DNA of 64,000 bases from Pogona vitticeps (lineage: Eukaryota > Chordata > Lepidosauria > Squamata > Agamidae), in NCBI RefSeq assembly GCF_051106095.1, contig NC_135786.1, positions 19,887,001 to 19,951,000 of the forward strand, read 5' to 3'. The notes beneath the pieces are model-generated. The model made no database searches. It saw nothing but the letters and a program-made list of their open reading frames with translations, and had not been told where the DNA came from. Positions 12,297 to 24,359 of this stretch are shown here, one piece after another; within the stretch, counting starts at the first letter, position 1; each line of letters opens with the position of its first letter. The translations under genes and the position numbers were made by a program.

Positions 12297-12340
12297 TCTC
12301 GAAGGCTGTCATGGCCGGGATCCAATAGAAAAACACAAAG
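12297..12340 (+). mobile_element. Penelope-like element, terminal scrap
   Basis: 'ctcgaaggctgtcatggcc' and 'gggatccaatagaaaaac' match the terminal segment that is also present at 41740-41775 (opposite strand) and 62866-62905. Only about 45 bp remain. Confidence 0.6.
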
Positions 12341-13378
12341 CAACCAATTCTACACATGTTTGTTTAGAAGGAAGTCCTGTTATACTCAATGAGGCTTACT
12401 CCCACGTAAGCAAAGGATTATGGGCTAAGTTGTATTTAGGAACAGGGTCTGTACTGCTAATCTATCTAAACTCATGTCTCTTGTGCTACAATTCTCAAGA
12501 TACTGACTACATAGTAATTCAAGTCAAGATTTATTCTCTGGGTTTCATTTATTGCTGTGTGTTTTCAGCCAATCCATTTCCTTAAAGCACCAGGGCTTTA
12601 AACTGCAAAATACAAACTATATAACTATGTATGGAGATTGAATATTTAAATGCTCGAGCCTCCCTGTAATAAACACACATACACAAAAAACCCAAATCTG
12701 ACTATTTCCCACTTTCCATTTCTGTGTTTATTGTGGGAGAACTAATATCACTTACAGCTGACAGCTTAATTGTTTAAAAAGAAAGACAAAACAGAAAAAA
12801 ATCTTGAAGAATTGAGTAGTAGTATGCAAATATTTTGCCTTTTAAAATGTGTTTGTACCTATACAAACATGCTATAAAATTCAGAATGAAGAGGAAATGC
12901 AGATTGCTCAAAGCAAAGAAATTTGAACATTTTTCCTATTTTCTAGTGGCATGATCTTTTGCAGGCCAAACACATGAACTATCATTTAGCCCTTTTGGAA
13001 AAAAAAATCTATGGTTTCAATCCACTTGTTAGTTCTAAAGTAGACTTTCTGAATCAATGCACTTTACATAAATGCTGACTTCTCAGTGTCCTACTGACTC
13101 ATTGAAATGACCAATTTATTATCCCCTGGTGCATTATATTTATTATGGTCATCTTCCTCTATCAAAAAGCCGTGAGCTTAGCCACCATATTATTTTATTA
13201 TTATGGATGGTGGCTTGATGAAGACCCCTGGCTGAGCCCATGGCACAAATGGAGCTTTAACCAGCATCCTAAGCCACTCTCCTGTTTAGCAAGTATTTGC
13301 TGTTGTTTGAGAAATTGTGTGCTATGTTATGGCCAGAGAAGACGATGGAGTCAGAAGGTCACTCTGTTCCTCAACCCT
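12341..13378. other. Intergenic, no gene seen
   Basis: No supported feature. Confidence 0.4.
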
Positions 13379-13440
13379 TTGTGTGTGTGTGTGTGTGTGC
13401 GCGTGCGTGTGTGCGTGCGTGTGTGCGCGTGCGCACACAT
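13379..13440. repeat. (GT)n/(GC) alternating purine-pyrimidine tract
   Basis: About 60 bp of strict alternation of G/A with T/C, mixing GT and GC steps and ending in GCGCACACATGTG. Such tracts favour left-handed Z-DNA under negative supercoiling. Confidence 0.95.
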
Positions 13441-13548
13441 GTGGGTCTGGTCTCCGGGTGTCTGTGAATTTCATTGTATGTGTATACTATATATATATTT
13501 ACAATGGCAATATATTTATTAGATTTAAGCACAGCTCATGTACATTTG

Positions 13549-13889
13549 GGGACGTGGTGGCGCTGTGGGCTAAACCGCAAAAGCCTGTGCTGCAGGGTCA
13601 GAAGACCAGCAGTCGTAAGATCAAATCCACGCAACGGAGTAAGCTCCCATCGCTTTGTCCCAGCTCCTCACCAGCCTAGCAGTTCGAAAGCATGTAAATG
13701 CGAGTATATAAATAGGTACCATCTCGGTGGGAAGGTAAAACGGCGTTCCCTAGTCATGCTGGACACTTGACAATGGAAAACTGTCTTCGGACAGGCGCTG
13801 GCTCTACAGCTTGAAAAGCGGGATGAGCACCACCCCCTAAAGTCGGACACAACTGGACTGAAAATGTCAAGGGGAACCTTTACCTTTAC
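13549..13889 (+). mobile_element. Sauria-type tRNA SINE, full length, perfect TSD
   Basis: A tRNA-like head ('gtggcgctgtgggctaaacc', box A; box-B-like 'agatcaaatcc' near 13620) is followed by the Sauria SINE body and a Bov-B derived tail ('aagtcggacacaactggac', then 'caaggggaacctttacc'). A 12-bp target duplication, CATGTACATTTG, lies at 13537-13548 and 13890-13901. The Bov-B-like tail explains mobilisation by the Bov-B LINE, copies of which occur in the window. This is the best single marker of a squamate genome here. Confidence 0.95.
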
Positions 13890-13901
13890 CATGTACATTT
13901 G

Positions 13902-14228
13902 ATAACTGCATTGCAGGAAGAAATTCGACAGATGTTTTCCCCTGCAAAAGAGAAATGCTTTCCCTATGCCAGAAAAAGCTGAAATTCATCCACTGTAGCT
14001 CAAAATAGTATAAAGATCTAGGGAGGCAGGGGGACAAGGAACCATAGAAATTAGTATTTGATGCACCAGGAGTAGGAAGGAAGCAACAAATTTATGGCTA
14101 ATTATAGCCAATAATAAAAGCTGTGAGTTAGAAACTTACCTCCTTCTTTAAACTTACTTAGGGAAAGTCACCGAACTCAGCCTCAGTTGCATCTTCCTAC
14201 ATCTGCAAAATGGGTACAAGGAATAAGT
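13902..14228. other. Intergenic, no gene seen
   Basis: No supported feature. Confidence 0.4.
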
Positions 14229-14300
14229 TGGTGTGATGTAGCTGTTAGTGTTGAAGTAAGTCTAGGAAAATGTGGGTTCAACCCCCCCCCCGCGCTAGCC
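14229..14300 (+). mobile_element. tRNA-derived SINE head, degraded
   Basis: 'ggtgtgatgtagctgttag' resembles box A and 'gtgggttcaacccc' box B of the SINE group also seen at 24360 and 59965. A C-run at 14281-14291 replaces part of the body. The downstream limit is unclear. Confidence 0.5.
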
Positions 14301-15880
14301 ACAATGCTCACTCTCTGAGCCTGAATCTTCTGTTTAGAGCAGGTGGTTGCCCATATTGTGTAAGAGCAGCAAATTGTTTGTCATATAACTCATCACAGTT
14401 GCATTTTTATGGCCAAAAAATGGAGAAAAGACCTTGTGAGATATTCAGTCATGGAAACCAAGATAATTTTATTTGCCTAGGATACTCTGTGCATCATCTT
14501 TGGGAAAGGATAGTTCCCTTGTGCACCAAAATGTTTGGGGAAAGCTCTGTTGAGTAAGCCTCTACCCAAGTTACCCCCCCCCCCAGAAATATGGGGAGGA
14601 TGCAAGTGGATGGGGAAACCAGGTGTGCTTCCCTAAATTGTAGGAGAAAGGAGATGAGAAATATGCAATAAAATTAATAACTGCAGAGCTTGAATTCAAC
14701 AGGTGACAAATAATTACCTAACCTGTTGCATGTAATGGGGGGGGGAGACATAACTAAGCTTTTGACAAAACACACACACTTTAATATAACTTTAGCTCCC
14801 CCCCCTTCCAATGAATAAATTGATAAATATTATCCATAATCTTTTCTTACTACTTTTTGGGAACTAAAATGGTTCTTAGGGGCATTTCCAGATGTGTTTC
14901 CCCAAATTCTAAGCTACTTATTTTTTTTAAAGATTGATTCACCAAGAACAATACAATAAGATGTAGCAGACACTGTTGTCTGGAACTAAAATTGCCTCGC
15001 AGTGTTAAGGAGCTGAGCTGGGGGACTGCTATGACTGACATTAATTAAGTACTTTTAAGAAATCTCTCATCTCTGAGCAATGGTTATACTTTGCAAAGCA
15101 GTTGTAAGGACGCTGTTTGTAAATATCTCAGGCACTCAAAATGAGCATATCTATGCATACTGCTGATATGAGTCTTTGCTGTTCCGCCTGCGGGGACAGG
15201 ACAAACTTAAAAAGCACTTGCTATCTTCTAAATTCTATAAAGTAAGAAATACTGTATACAAAGTACTGTATAACCCTGGATCCAAGAGCACATACGGTTT
15301 TCTTCAGTTCATGAATTTGAAACTGGAATATTAAAGAGGCAAAAAGCAGGTAGACAAGCACACTTCAAGTTCTTTCTAATAGATTAGCGATTGGGAAAGT
15401 TACTTTTGGAGATGAAAATTCCCAGAATTCTTGTGATCACCTTGAGTGGGCGAACGTGAAAGCTGAAGTCCAAAGACCCCTCATTTTTTAACCCCATCTG
15501 TGATATATATCGTAATTTCTCCATCTGGGATATATATCGTAATTTCCACCCCCCCAAAAAAGTCCGTTTTTAAAGAAGTTGCAATCCTATACTGTATTCA
15601 CTTACGTGAGAGTAAGCGGGATTGAAATCCTTGAATTTACTTCTGAATAGACATGTGAAGCTATGGGTCGTTCCTTGAAAGTAAAGCTGTCGTTATACGG
15701 ACAAGTTCCTTGGGAGCAAGCGCCACTGAACTCAGCGGCGCTACTTCCTGAGTAAGTAAACACGCAGGTCTCGTCGACCCCCAAGGAAACTTTATTACTC
15801 AAGTAAACAGGCATAGGATCGCTGCTCAAGGATGCGTCTTGGGAATGGGGCGGGGAGAAGTTTATGATTTACGCGTGATT
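14301..15880. other. Distal 5' flank of SALL4; no gene seen
   Basis: Three short C or G homopolymer runs (14572-14583, 14740-14747, 14800-14807) and a two-copy 27-bp direct repeat at 15494-15547. No recognisable transposon occurs from about 14.3 kb onwards, in contrast with the repeat-dense DNA further upstream. Confidence 0.45.
15494..15547. repeat. 27-bp tandem duplication, two copies
   Basis: The units at 15494-15520 and 15521-15547 both contain 'atatatatcgtaatttc' after 'ccatctg'. They differ by one or two bases. Confidence 0.9.
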
Positions 15881-16481
15881 AACGTCTTCCCAGCTGTGAT
15901 CGGAGTTGTTTTTTTTTTTCAGGACGCCAGCCAGAAACACGCACAGATATTAATCCCCTGAGAAAAAAAAACCAAATTAAAAAGCGAGGTAGGGGATGTG
16001 CGGTGCTGTTCTCTCCGTTGATCGCCCCGGAAAGCAAGGCTGCCCGGCTGTTTTGTTTACTGCAAAGATGGAATCGGGAGCATTTTCGCCTCATCTCCCC
16101 CCATTCCCTTTCCCTGGAGAAACATATAGTAATCCAATCAGGCAGCCGAAAATGTTTCGCTCCGAACCTCCTCGCTCGCACGCTTCCATCACATGCAAGC
16201 CGCCCGGCGGCCACGCCGGGAGACTACAACGCCCAGCGACCCCTTCTGCTCCCTGATCAATGGACCTTATTTGAATAATCTGTGAGCTCTTGGACTCAGG
16301 CCAATCAGCTGTCAGGGACCCATGATAAATCGCAATGCATTATTGATAATCATAATTACTCTGACATGCGCATTCCGGGCCCTGGGAGTAATTTCCCAAC
16401 TCTAGGAATTTGTTGTGAAGAAGACGACGAAGACGAAGAAAATAATTGCTACTATTTTGCTCCCGATGCGTGTGGCGCACC
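15881..16481 (+). promoter_or_regulatory. SALL4: SALL4 promoter and 5' UTR region
   Basis: CpG-richer, repeat-free DNA immediately precedes the SALL4 start codon. CCAAT motifs occur at 16134-16138 and 16301-16305. An AT-rich homeodomain/POU-like cluster ('aatgcattattgataatc' followed by 'ataattac') lies at 16334-16359. No TATA box is placed convincingly, so the transcription start is not assigned. The short GA-rich run at 16420-16440 is probably 5' UTR. Regulation by pluripotency factors is known for mammalian SALL4; whether these motifs are used is inference. Confidence 0.6.
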
Positions 16482-16554
16482 ATGTCGAGGCGCAAGCAGG
16501 CGAAGCCCCAGCACATCCATTCCGACGAGCAGCAACCCCAGGATGTAGCGAATG
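16482..16554 (+). CDS. SALL4: SALL4 coding exon 1 (residues 1-24, codon 25 split)
   Basis: ATG at 16482 opens MSRRKQAKPQHI, the twelve-residue amino-terminal motif of SALL proteins that docks onto the RBBP4/7 subunits of the NuRD deacetylase complex. The exon continues HSDEQQPQDVAN and ends in a donor, AATG|GTGAGC, at phase 1. The split glycine codon is completed by exon 2 at 34672. The match to the invariant motif fixes both start and frame. It is too short to be found by open-frame length alone. Human SALL4 has the same exon structure with a somewhat longer acidic/Gln-rich stretch after the motif (from memory). Confidence 0.97.
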
Positions 16555-16599
16555 GTGAGCCTAAACCCGGAGCAGCTCCGGGCAATTACCAACTTTAAT

Positions 16600-19500
16600 T
16601 GATGGGCAAAAGAAATCCAACTAAGGAGTCGGGTGGGTGGAGGTGGGGGGGGGAAGAAGTGTGTGTATGGGGGTGTTGCTCGCTTTTGTGTGCGGGCGAG
16701 TGGCTTCTGCTCTCATCCTTGAACGCCTTAGGGACTGCGATCCTGAGCCAACCTGACCCCTTTTTTTGCAATCTGGACCACTTTTAGTGCCACCCTTCTC
16801 TTCTCTCCCCCCCCCCCATTTCGGCAGAAGATCGAGAGAGCGTGGCTATTTATTTATTTATTTATCTACGTGTTTTGTTTTAACCAGCCAGGTTTTTTTT
16901 TAAAAAAGAAACACTCCCTTTTAATCTTTCCTTTTAAAATAAATAAATAAATAAATCCACCCTTCGCTGATCACTTATCGGAGTTTTCCCAAGGGGGGGC
17001 GGGGGATATTCTTAAATAAATCCAGTTGGAAACAAGCCAACTTTAGGATTTGCCTAGCTCCCCCTCCCCGGGAAAAAGGTGTTTTTTGTTTGTTTGGTAA
17101 GCTGGTTCTGGGGTCGTTTTAGCATCCTTTCGACCAAAAAAACAAAAACAAAACCCACACACACACACACACCAGACAAACACACGCTAAAACCCAACCC
17201 TTAATGTGGGACAATCGTGTGCGTCGATTCCCACGGATGCTGCTAAAAGGTAACTTTCTAAAGCACCCCTTCCCCCATTTTGACGAACTATTTCTGGGAG
17301 GGGGCCGGAGAGAGGGGTCTCTTTTGTAAGGCAATGATGGGACATGCCTTGATTATCTCTATCTGTCCATAAGTAGTTATGCTTCCCAGCCGTCAAGATC
17401 TCGCCTGGTTTGAATGAAGGGCTGCCTCCCTTCTCTCCTACTAACCCCCAAAACTGGAAACTATCCCTGGGGGTGGGGGGAGAGGAGGAGAGAGAGGCAG
17501 AGATCACAATCACTCCGGACCTTTTGTAGCCTGACCTCCAGCCATCTTTGATTTCCGACTTCCTAAAATAACTCCGGTGAGCTAATATGGTGTGTTAATG
17601 GGTGGGAAGAGGAGTTGAAGTTAATGATGGGTGCTTTCTTGCTCTTTCCTCCTCCTCCTCCTCCTCTGCAGCCTGCTTAAATATAAAGACCAGAGGAACG
17701 GATGGATGTTACCTTTCCAGATTTATGGATTCGGATCAGGCTCTGTATGTATGTGTGTGTTGAGGATCGGTTGTTCGGGGAAGACCGACTGAAGATGTAG
17801 GGCTTGCTCGCGTGGAAACGGGAGAGTTTTACATTCCTGGATGGTGCGAGAAGTTTTTCAACCCCATTCCAAAGCCCTTTGGAGCACTGGGCATTTGGCA
17901 ATTAAATACTCCCTCATTCCAAGTTCCAGAAAAGTCGGATTTCATCCTGAAAAGGGAAATAGTATGAGATATTAGGGCTATCCGAATGAGTTGCATCGCC
18001 CTGTCTCTTAATATTCTCTCCACCACCCCCGCCAATAGATCCTGTCTATCCCTGGCAGAGATTTGTTAAAAATGATATCCCTCCCGCATAAGGAAACCTT
18101 GAGGTGAAATCTTAAACTTTAGTCAGAAGATTCCCTCTTCCACCTCCTGGGATTTTTATTTTTTTTATTAACGGAGGTGGTGGGAAGTTGGGGTGGACTC
18201 GGATCAAGCGATCCCCGGATAAACTCCCGCCTTCCCAAAATTAATGGCAGGGGTCGATAACAATGTGTATTTGGGGCAAGAGGGGGGGGCGGATCGATTG
18301 GCGAGCCGCAGGAGGCTTGGAGGGCCCCCTTCCCCCCCCCCTTTCTCTGCCTTCCTCCCATGGAGTCCGAATGGGCAATTGTCGAGCCCGATTAATGGTG
18401 ATTTAAGAAAAACGGCAAGCTGGCCAGAAGGCAGTAAATCTCATGTTTAATGCATGGCTGTTTTTCCCCTTTGTGCATATGGTTAGTTCGAAGGGAGAGC
18501 TGGCCGGGCGGGGCGGGTTGGAGGTGATGTTTCCACATGTAAATCTCTTTCCGCAGCTGGAGAACTACCTCTGGGGACAAAAGGGTTAATCACTCCCTCG
18601 GAGTTTCGTGCTCCGGGGAGGGGGAGGGGAAAGAGACGGGCATCGGAAAATTACTTAGATGTGCAGGCTTAGCGCTCATGCACTCGCTGCAGGCATCACC
18701 TGGATTCCAAATTTGGGCAATCAATTTTTTTTCCAAAAAAAAAAAAACAACCCACAAAAAAAACCCTGCAGGCATTTGTTAGAACCCTTCGGCGTTATCA
18801 GTTTGGATTTCATAGCAGCTCTTCAACGACTAGAAGAAATAGGAAGTGGAAAGAGAGAAAGCCCGGGATTCCAATATCTGTGATCAATCTAGTTAAGAAG
18901 CACCACGTTCTTTAAACCGCGCTGAATTGTTTGAAGGTAACTTCTCGTCTGTTACGGGACAGTTCAGTTGCTCCTTTGCGCCACCTAGGGGATGCTTCCT
19001 GCGTTGTTACAGTATTGTTGCTGCACGGGAAAACGCATAGTATATTCTCCTTTCCTCTTAGTATCTGCAGTTTGTTACATTTTTCTTTCTTATTCATCGG
19101 ACTTGGGTGAAATGGACGTAGGTGTTATGATGCCTACGCTTCCCGCATGCCTGCTGATGGCTCTCTGAATGACTCACTTCCATAGAAAATGTGCCTATAT
19201 GTATATTGTTAACACTTAAAACCCGAGTGAAGTTGTTCATTAAAACACTTACAAAAGACAAATTCTGGACTGAGCTAGGGATTGGCCTAAAAGATCTCCC
19301 AAGGTTCCTTTCAGCTCACTGGTTTGGATCCAGATGCACCAGATCCATAGAAAACAGTGGAAGTTAATTTAGTTAGATTGAACTTTTCCTGTGGATTTTA
19401 GCGGGACCGCTTGCAAGCATGACCTCTGATTTTATTCTGCCTTTCCAATTACCAAAAGTGAAAGCTTAAGGTGAGTTGGTTGGCTGGCTAGAAGTCCTAC

Positions 19501-22500
19501 GTGAGCTAATTTATAGACATAAAAATAGATGTATGAGAGGGGTAGCTGTTACTTTGGTTCTAGCAGAACTGATTACAAATTTAAACCTCCGATAAAGCCA
19601 ACAAGACACTGCATCTTCTGATGCTGCACCCACCAAAAATTGTTTTTAAGATAGTTTCTTTTCCCTTTGGTCACAACTCTCTTACAACAACCCTGTGAAG
19701 TAGCATAAAGAGGGTTCAGCTTTCTCAAAGATGCCAAATGAGATTTGGGTTTGTGTGCCTCTCATATGTCTAGATTATATAGCTATAGGAACACAAAAGC
19801 ATGAATGTAAGGACAATAAGTGTAATCAATAAGCATAGACCCTTTTATGCTTCCTTTACTATTGTGAGGTCAAAATTAATTAGCCTGAAAGTTCACTTTG
19901 TAAAGAATGGTGGAGGGGAAATAAATCCTGTTTTATGATGATAATATATTGGATAAATGGTGAAAAATGTTATTTTAAACAGTAATGTGTTTTCTGCATT
20001 GAAACCTTGAGAAGAAACACCAGGCATTAGTGCCCATACCATGCCCTTTTTAATTTAATGGGGAGTAGATTTATTGACAATGGAAATGAGGCATAATTAA
20101 ATCATCTAGTTTGTATTTTGGTTGCAGGGAATGAAATCTGGATAAAGGTGTTGCAATGGGATGTGTGTTTTGTAGGGGAATTGGTTTCTAACCTGGTGAT
20201 GAACTAATAGAGCCCTCCTTCCAAAAAGAAAAAAGATGGTTCACGTGGAAGTAAAAAATTAACATTGCAGCTTAACATTTCCTCACTTCTGAAGAAATCA
20301 ACCCTTCATTATATTTGGTAACAACTGTTAAGTCAAATTCTTTGTTCTTCTTGTGGTTTAAATGCTAAAACGTGTAGAATTTAACACTCCCCCCCCAACT
20401 CACAACTGGAACACTGTCCTTGGGTTTTGTTGGCTGGTTGATTTTACTGTTAATTAATTAAACAGTAGCTAGAATTTCTCATGATTGCATCAGTAAAATG
20501 AGAAACATTATTAAATATTTGAGAAGTCCAGCCATGATCCCCCCCCCCCCGTTCTTTCACTAGGGGCCTATTAACCACTTTAAATAAAGCAGTAAATGCA
20601 TGGCTGGCTAAGACGGATGCTGCAGAGCGGGAGTTAAGGTGGAGTGGCATGCATCGTGTTTTTTCAAGCTTTCCTACCAACCCCTTTTTCTTAAATGCAA
20701 GTGAAACACTATATTGGTTGTAGTGATTGGGCCTTCTCTGCCAAACCCCAGCAGCTTGTGACGTTTTTGACAGAGCTGCTGCTCTAACCTTTGCCTCCTC
20801 CTGCCTGCTGTGGGTGGTAAGTTGATGTCAAGCTTACAATTAGGACTCTCATGCAGTTGACCTTGGCAGCGGGGTTTTCTGCTGTTTAGCACGGTCTTAA
20901 ACACTGTAGTAGTGTTAAGTGTGGTCTGGAGCTGCCTTGTTTATAGTCAAGGGGGCTTGCTAGTAGAACCAACTGAGAGTGCAGGAGGAAGAAATGCTCC
21001 TTAAATAAGGTAGAGCCAAGTTAAATTTATTTACTTCTTGGTTGCTTTCTAGGTGCAAGTTCTTGGTATCAAATATTACTCGGGTAATGCTGTTCCTCTT
21101 CTATCCTCCTTTACTACTTGTACAGGATTGGTAATAGGCTCTTTATTTCTAACAATGTCCCTTAGCCTTTAGTTAAGGTTCAGCTTGGATTCGATCAACA
21201 GCTGCAAGATCACTTTATGGATCTTGCAATATTTTGTATAGAGAGGTGTACGTAATGTTACTTAACTCACACATCTGACTGGAATGCAGTATTGGTCAAT
21301 CATACAAAGCAAAGGCTTGTTTGTGCATAGATAAGGCATCGGTTGCGACTGTTTTAGTGAAATGCCATTATTTTGGCTTTATCTAGTTTTTGTTTTTAAG
21401 GCAACTCACTCTGATAATGAAGGTATGCAGATTTATTTAGTTTGATGCCACAGACATAATCTCCGAGTTTTGCAGAATGGCAGTCTTTATTATTATAAGT
21501 CTTCTTGTGTTGGGTCTCTCTCTCTTTTTTTTTTTTAATTTCTTGTCCATGGCACTGAAAAATGTTTTCATCCAAGGTTTAGATTTTAAGCCATATCAGG
21601 TTGATTAAGGGCTTTCAGTGTCTTTAAATTGTTTTAGAAAAATGCTTTAAAAACTTAACGTGTGATATAAAATCTTATTCTAAGGCTGCCTCTTTAAGCC
21701 CCCTAAAGAGAGAATAATTACTGGCTGTATTCCATGGCTCTTACTTATGATTAAATTGTTTAGGGTCTCACTGCATAAGTCTGAACAAAGTATTTTGTAT
21801 TTGCTCAAGTGTTAAGATTTTAAAAATACAAGCTGATTTTTATCATCTGCTTGGCATGTGGCATCGTACTTACAGATTGCTGTGATTGCTTGATTTGTGC
21901 TTTAACTAACTGCTGAAAGCAAAATCAAACACCTCATACTTTTTTTTTTTAAATTGTTAGGATAGAACACAAGGCTTCTCCCTCACCCACATGTGTAACT
22001 AATTGTTATTGATCCTAACTCTGACTATATCTAATGGTGTTATCTTCAGTCATGGTCGGAATACTGGAAATGTTTAATCCAAAAACAATGGAAAGTGGGG
22101 GAAACCTAAACTCTGTCACGTTAATGGAACACAGGGTAAAATATCTAACTTATACGGAAGTCTTCCTAGTGGCAAGGTGCCCACTTGGTTCTTTTGTCAG
22201 GTTGTCTGAAAACTTAGTTTTTTAACTTGCATTTAGGAGAAACCAAAAGATGACATTATCTCTAAGGATGTGCCTGGAGTCAGACATCAGAGATTAGCCG
22301 TAAGGCCCCATAATATAGCCCCCACCCCCAATAATTATTGTAAAATGGGGCCGGGAAGAAGGACATGGTCTGGGGGGCTAAATCCTGGATACTCAGAAAG
22401 CAGAAAATTCAGGGATAGCAGCAGACAAGTTCCCTACCAACACAAGGGTGGCCATATGTTCTCTTTTGTGGAAGTCAGTCCTCTGTTTGAAGGGCAGTCC

Positions 22501-22880
22501 AGTCTAAACAATCCTGTGGCGGGAGATCAGGAATCTTGGAAGTTTTCCAATCTCAGATTATTATCTGGCCAGCAGATGGGTCATGCATACTGGTTATAGT
22601 CTTTTGCTCAGGTGAGACATATTGTCATTCTGTTTAAATAACAATAATCATTTTTCATCGGCAGTTACACACAAATTGCTGTTCTCTTTGGGATGACACA
22701 TGGCCTCTTTTTTGGGTCATGTGCAAATGGCAGCCGAAGTCAGCAGTCGTGTTTGGGCCCACCAGAGCTGATGCTGCTTACCACAACTTCCTTTCTTACT
22801 ATTTTAAATAAACCTTTTGAAAGTCCTGAGGGTGGGGGTGGCTGGCTTGGCGTATAAACACATAATGGATTTTTTTATTA
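16600..22880. other. Repeat-poor 5' part of SALL4 intron 1
   Basis: Only short simple runs occur (TTTA at 16848-16865, AC at 17157-17173, TCC at 17648-17665). No LINE, SINE or DNA-transposon signature is visible over 6 kb. A stretch at 18467-18482 reads CCCTTTGTGCATATGG, a SOX-like CTTTGT next to an octamer-like half. The absence of insertions suggests constraint, consistent with enhancers, but no enhancer is demonstrated. Confidence 0.5.
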
Positions 22881-22976
22881 TTATTATTCCCAGGGGTGTA
22901 GCTGTGTTAGCTTGTTGCAGTAGCAACAACAACTCCTAACAGTTGTAGAAGGGCTGACCGTGTTAGTATGTGCAAG

Positions 22977-23241
22977 CATTATAGGTAAAAGCAAAATAGA
23001 AATAAAAAGTTTTTTTTTAAAGAGAAAAATGTGGTGGTACCTTAAAGACAAACTTTAATTTGTCTCTTAATTGAGCTTTCATGGACAAGTCCACTTCATC
23101 AAGCTGTCTTATGTTTGATGAAGTGGATTGTCCACGAAAGTTCACATTAAAAAATATAAAAGTTAGTCTTTAAGGTGCCACCATGTTTTTGTCTTTTCTT
23201 TATTTTTTTATTTCTATTTTGCTTTTACCTATAATAATTTT
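22977..23241. repeat. Inverted repeat derived from a Penelope-like element, with hammerhead-like cores
   Basis: The outer arms 'ataggtaaaagcaaaataga' (22981) and 'tctattttgcttttacctat' (23214) are complementary, and the arms continue inward through 'gtggtggtaccttaaagac' and 'gtctttaaggtgccaccat' to a loop near 23111. Each arm carries a GATGAAGTGGA-loop-TCCA(C/T)GAAAG unit, the stem II plus GAAA arrangement of hammerhead ribozymes in Penelope-like elements. One lies on the plus strand (about 23115-23139) and one on the minus strand (about 23077-23102). Both cores are diverged from consensus and probably inactive. Confidence 0.7.
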
Positions 23242-23545
23242 GTACAGGTTTTGTTTAGAGTAACCTTAATCGTTAAGGACTCTCTAAACTCTTTAATTGT
23301 GTGTTTACATTTTTAAACACGATCCTTTCATAGTGCAAAGTTTGGCTTACTCCCAGGTTAAAGGGCTTAGCATGAGAGCAGGAGAAGCAAACTTGTTTTT
23401 ATTCCTGTAGTTATGATGCTGCCATGATTTGACAGAGTTTTTAAAATGCAAAACTGCAAAGTATTTTTTTTCCTGCCCCCATCATCAAGCAAGGCAAACA
23501 ATCCACCTAACATCATGAATGCAGAATTAATAACAAAGCATGCAA

Positions 23546-23556
23546 TAATAATAATA

Positions 23557-23594
<38 letters not shown>

Positions 23595-23596
23595 AA
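23546..23596. repeat. (AAT)n-(GAT)n microsatellite
   Basis: About five AAT units then eleven GAT units. This is the same AAT-to-GAT junction as at 4541. Confidence 0.95.
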
Positions 23597-23599
23597 TAT

Positions 23600-24355
23600 A
23601 ATGGCAGTAGAGACTATCAGTATTAGCAAAATTAAAACAAGTTTTAAAGCTGCAAAGTAGCTTTATTTTGGCAATGGGAAGCAAAGAAGGAAGATATACA
23701 TGGGTGAATGTACTTCACATATTAAGATAGAGAAGACTGGGCCACAGCTGGCCCAAATCAAGCTGGTTTTGGTTAATTCAGAGTGTTGAAATACTTTCAG
23801 CTGGAATACAGTGAAACTTCAAAGTGCTGGACTTTGTCTGGATCATGCCTTGTTCAGGGATCGCTTGGTGGGCAGCTTTTCAAAAGCAAGTTTTTAGTTG
23901 AGATCCTATGTAATCGGTGAGGATGCAGAATATCCCTTTTGCCAGTAAAATGTTTGGCAACACAACTGATCATTCCAGCACTTGAGGAAATTAAACCAGG
24001 TTGTCAAAAGGCCACAGGGGATAACTTTATAGCATTGGGCTAAATATTGAGGTCCAGTTTATGGAACCAGGACTTTATTATAGCATGATCTCATCCATAT
24101 CTTCGGAGTTCTTTTTCATTCATTGTGCCGTGATTGAGTCTGAACCTCCCTGCTGAGTTAACTGCATTCTATTTATTCAGTAAGTTTACAAGATGTTGAA
24201 AGATAAAATTTGAGTAAACTGGGAGAGAGGGTGGGGAACTGAACCTAATCTTCATCCAACACTGGATGGCCTAGATTTAAATGTGTGCTCTTCTATAAAC
24301 TCTGATGGGTGTGGGGGAGGCATGCAAAGCTTTTCTCTTTTTTTTCAGCTTCAAA
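23600..24355. other. Intronic, no gene seen
   Basis: No supported feature. Confidence 0.4.
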
Positions 24356-24359
24356 CTGA

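Noticed and set aside
13145-13770. Frames of 98-125 codons with VCVCVR-type repeats
   Set aside because: They are produced by the GT/GC tract and run into the Sauria SINE; no splice or codon-pattern support.
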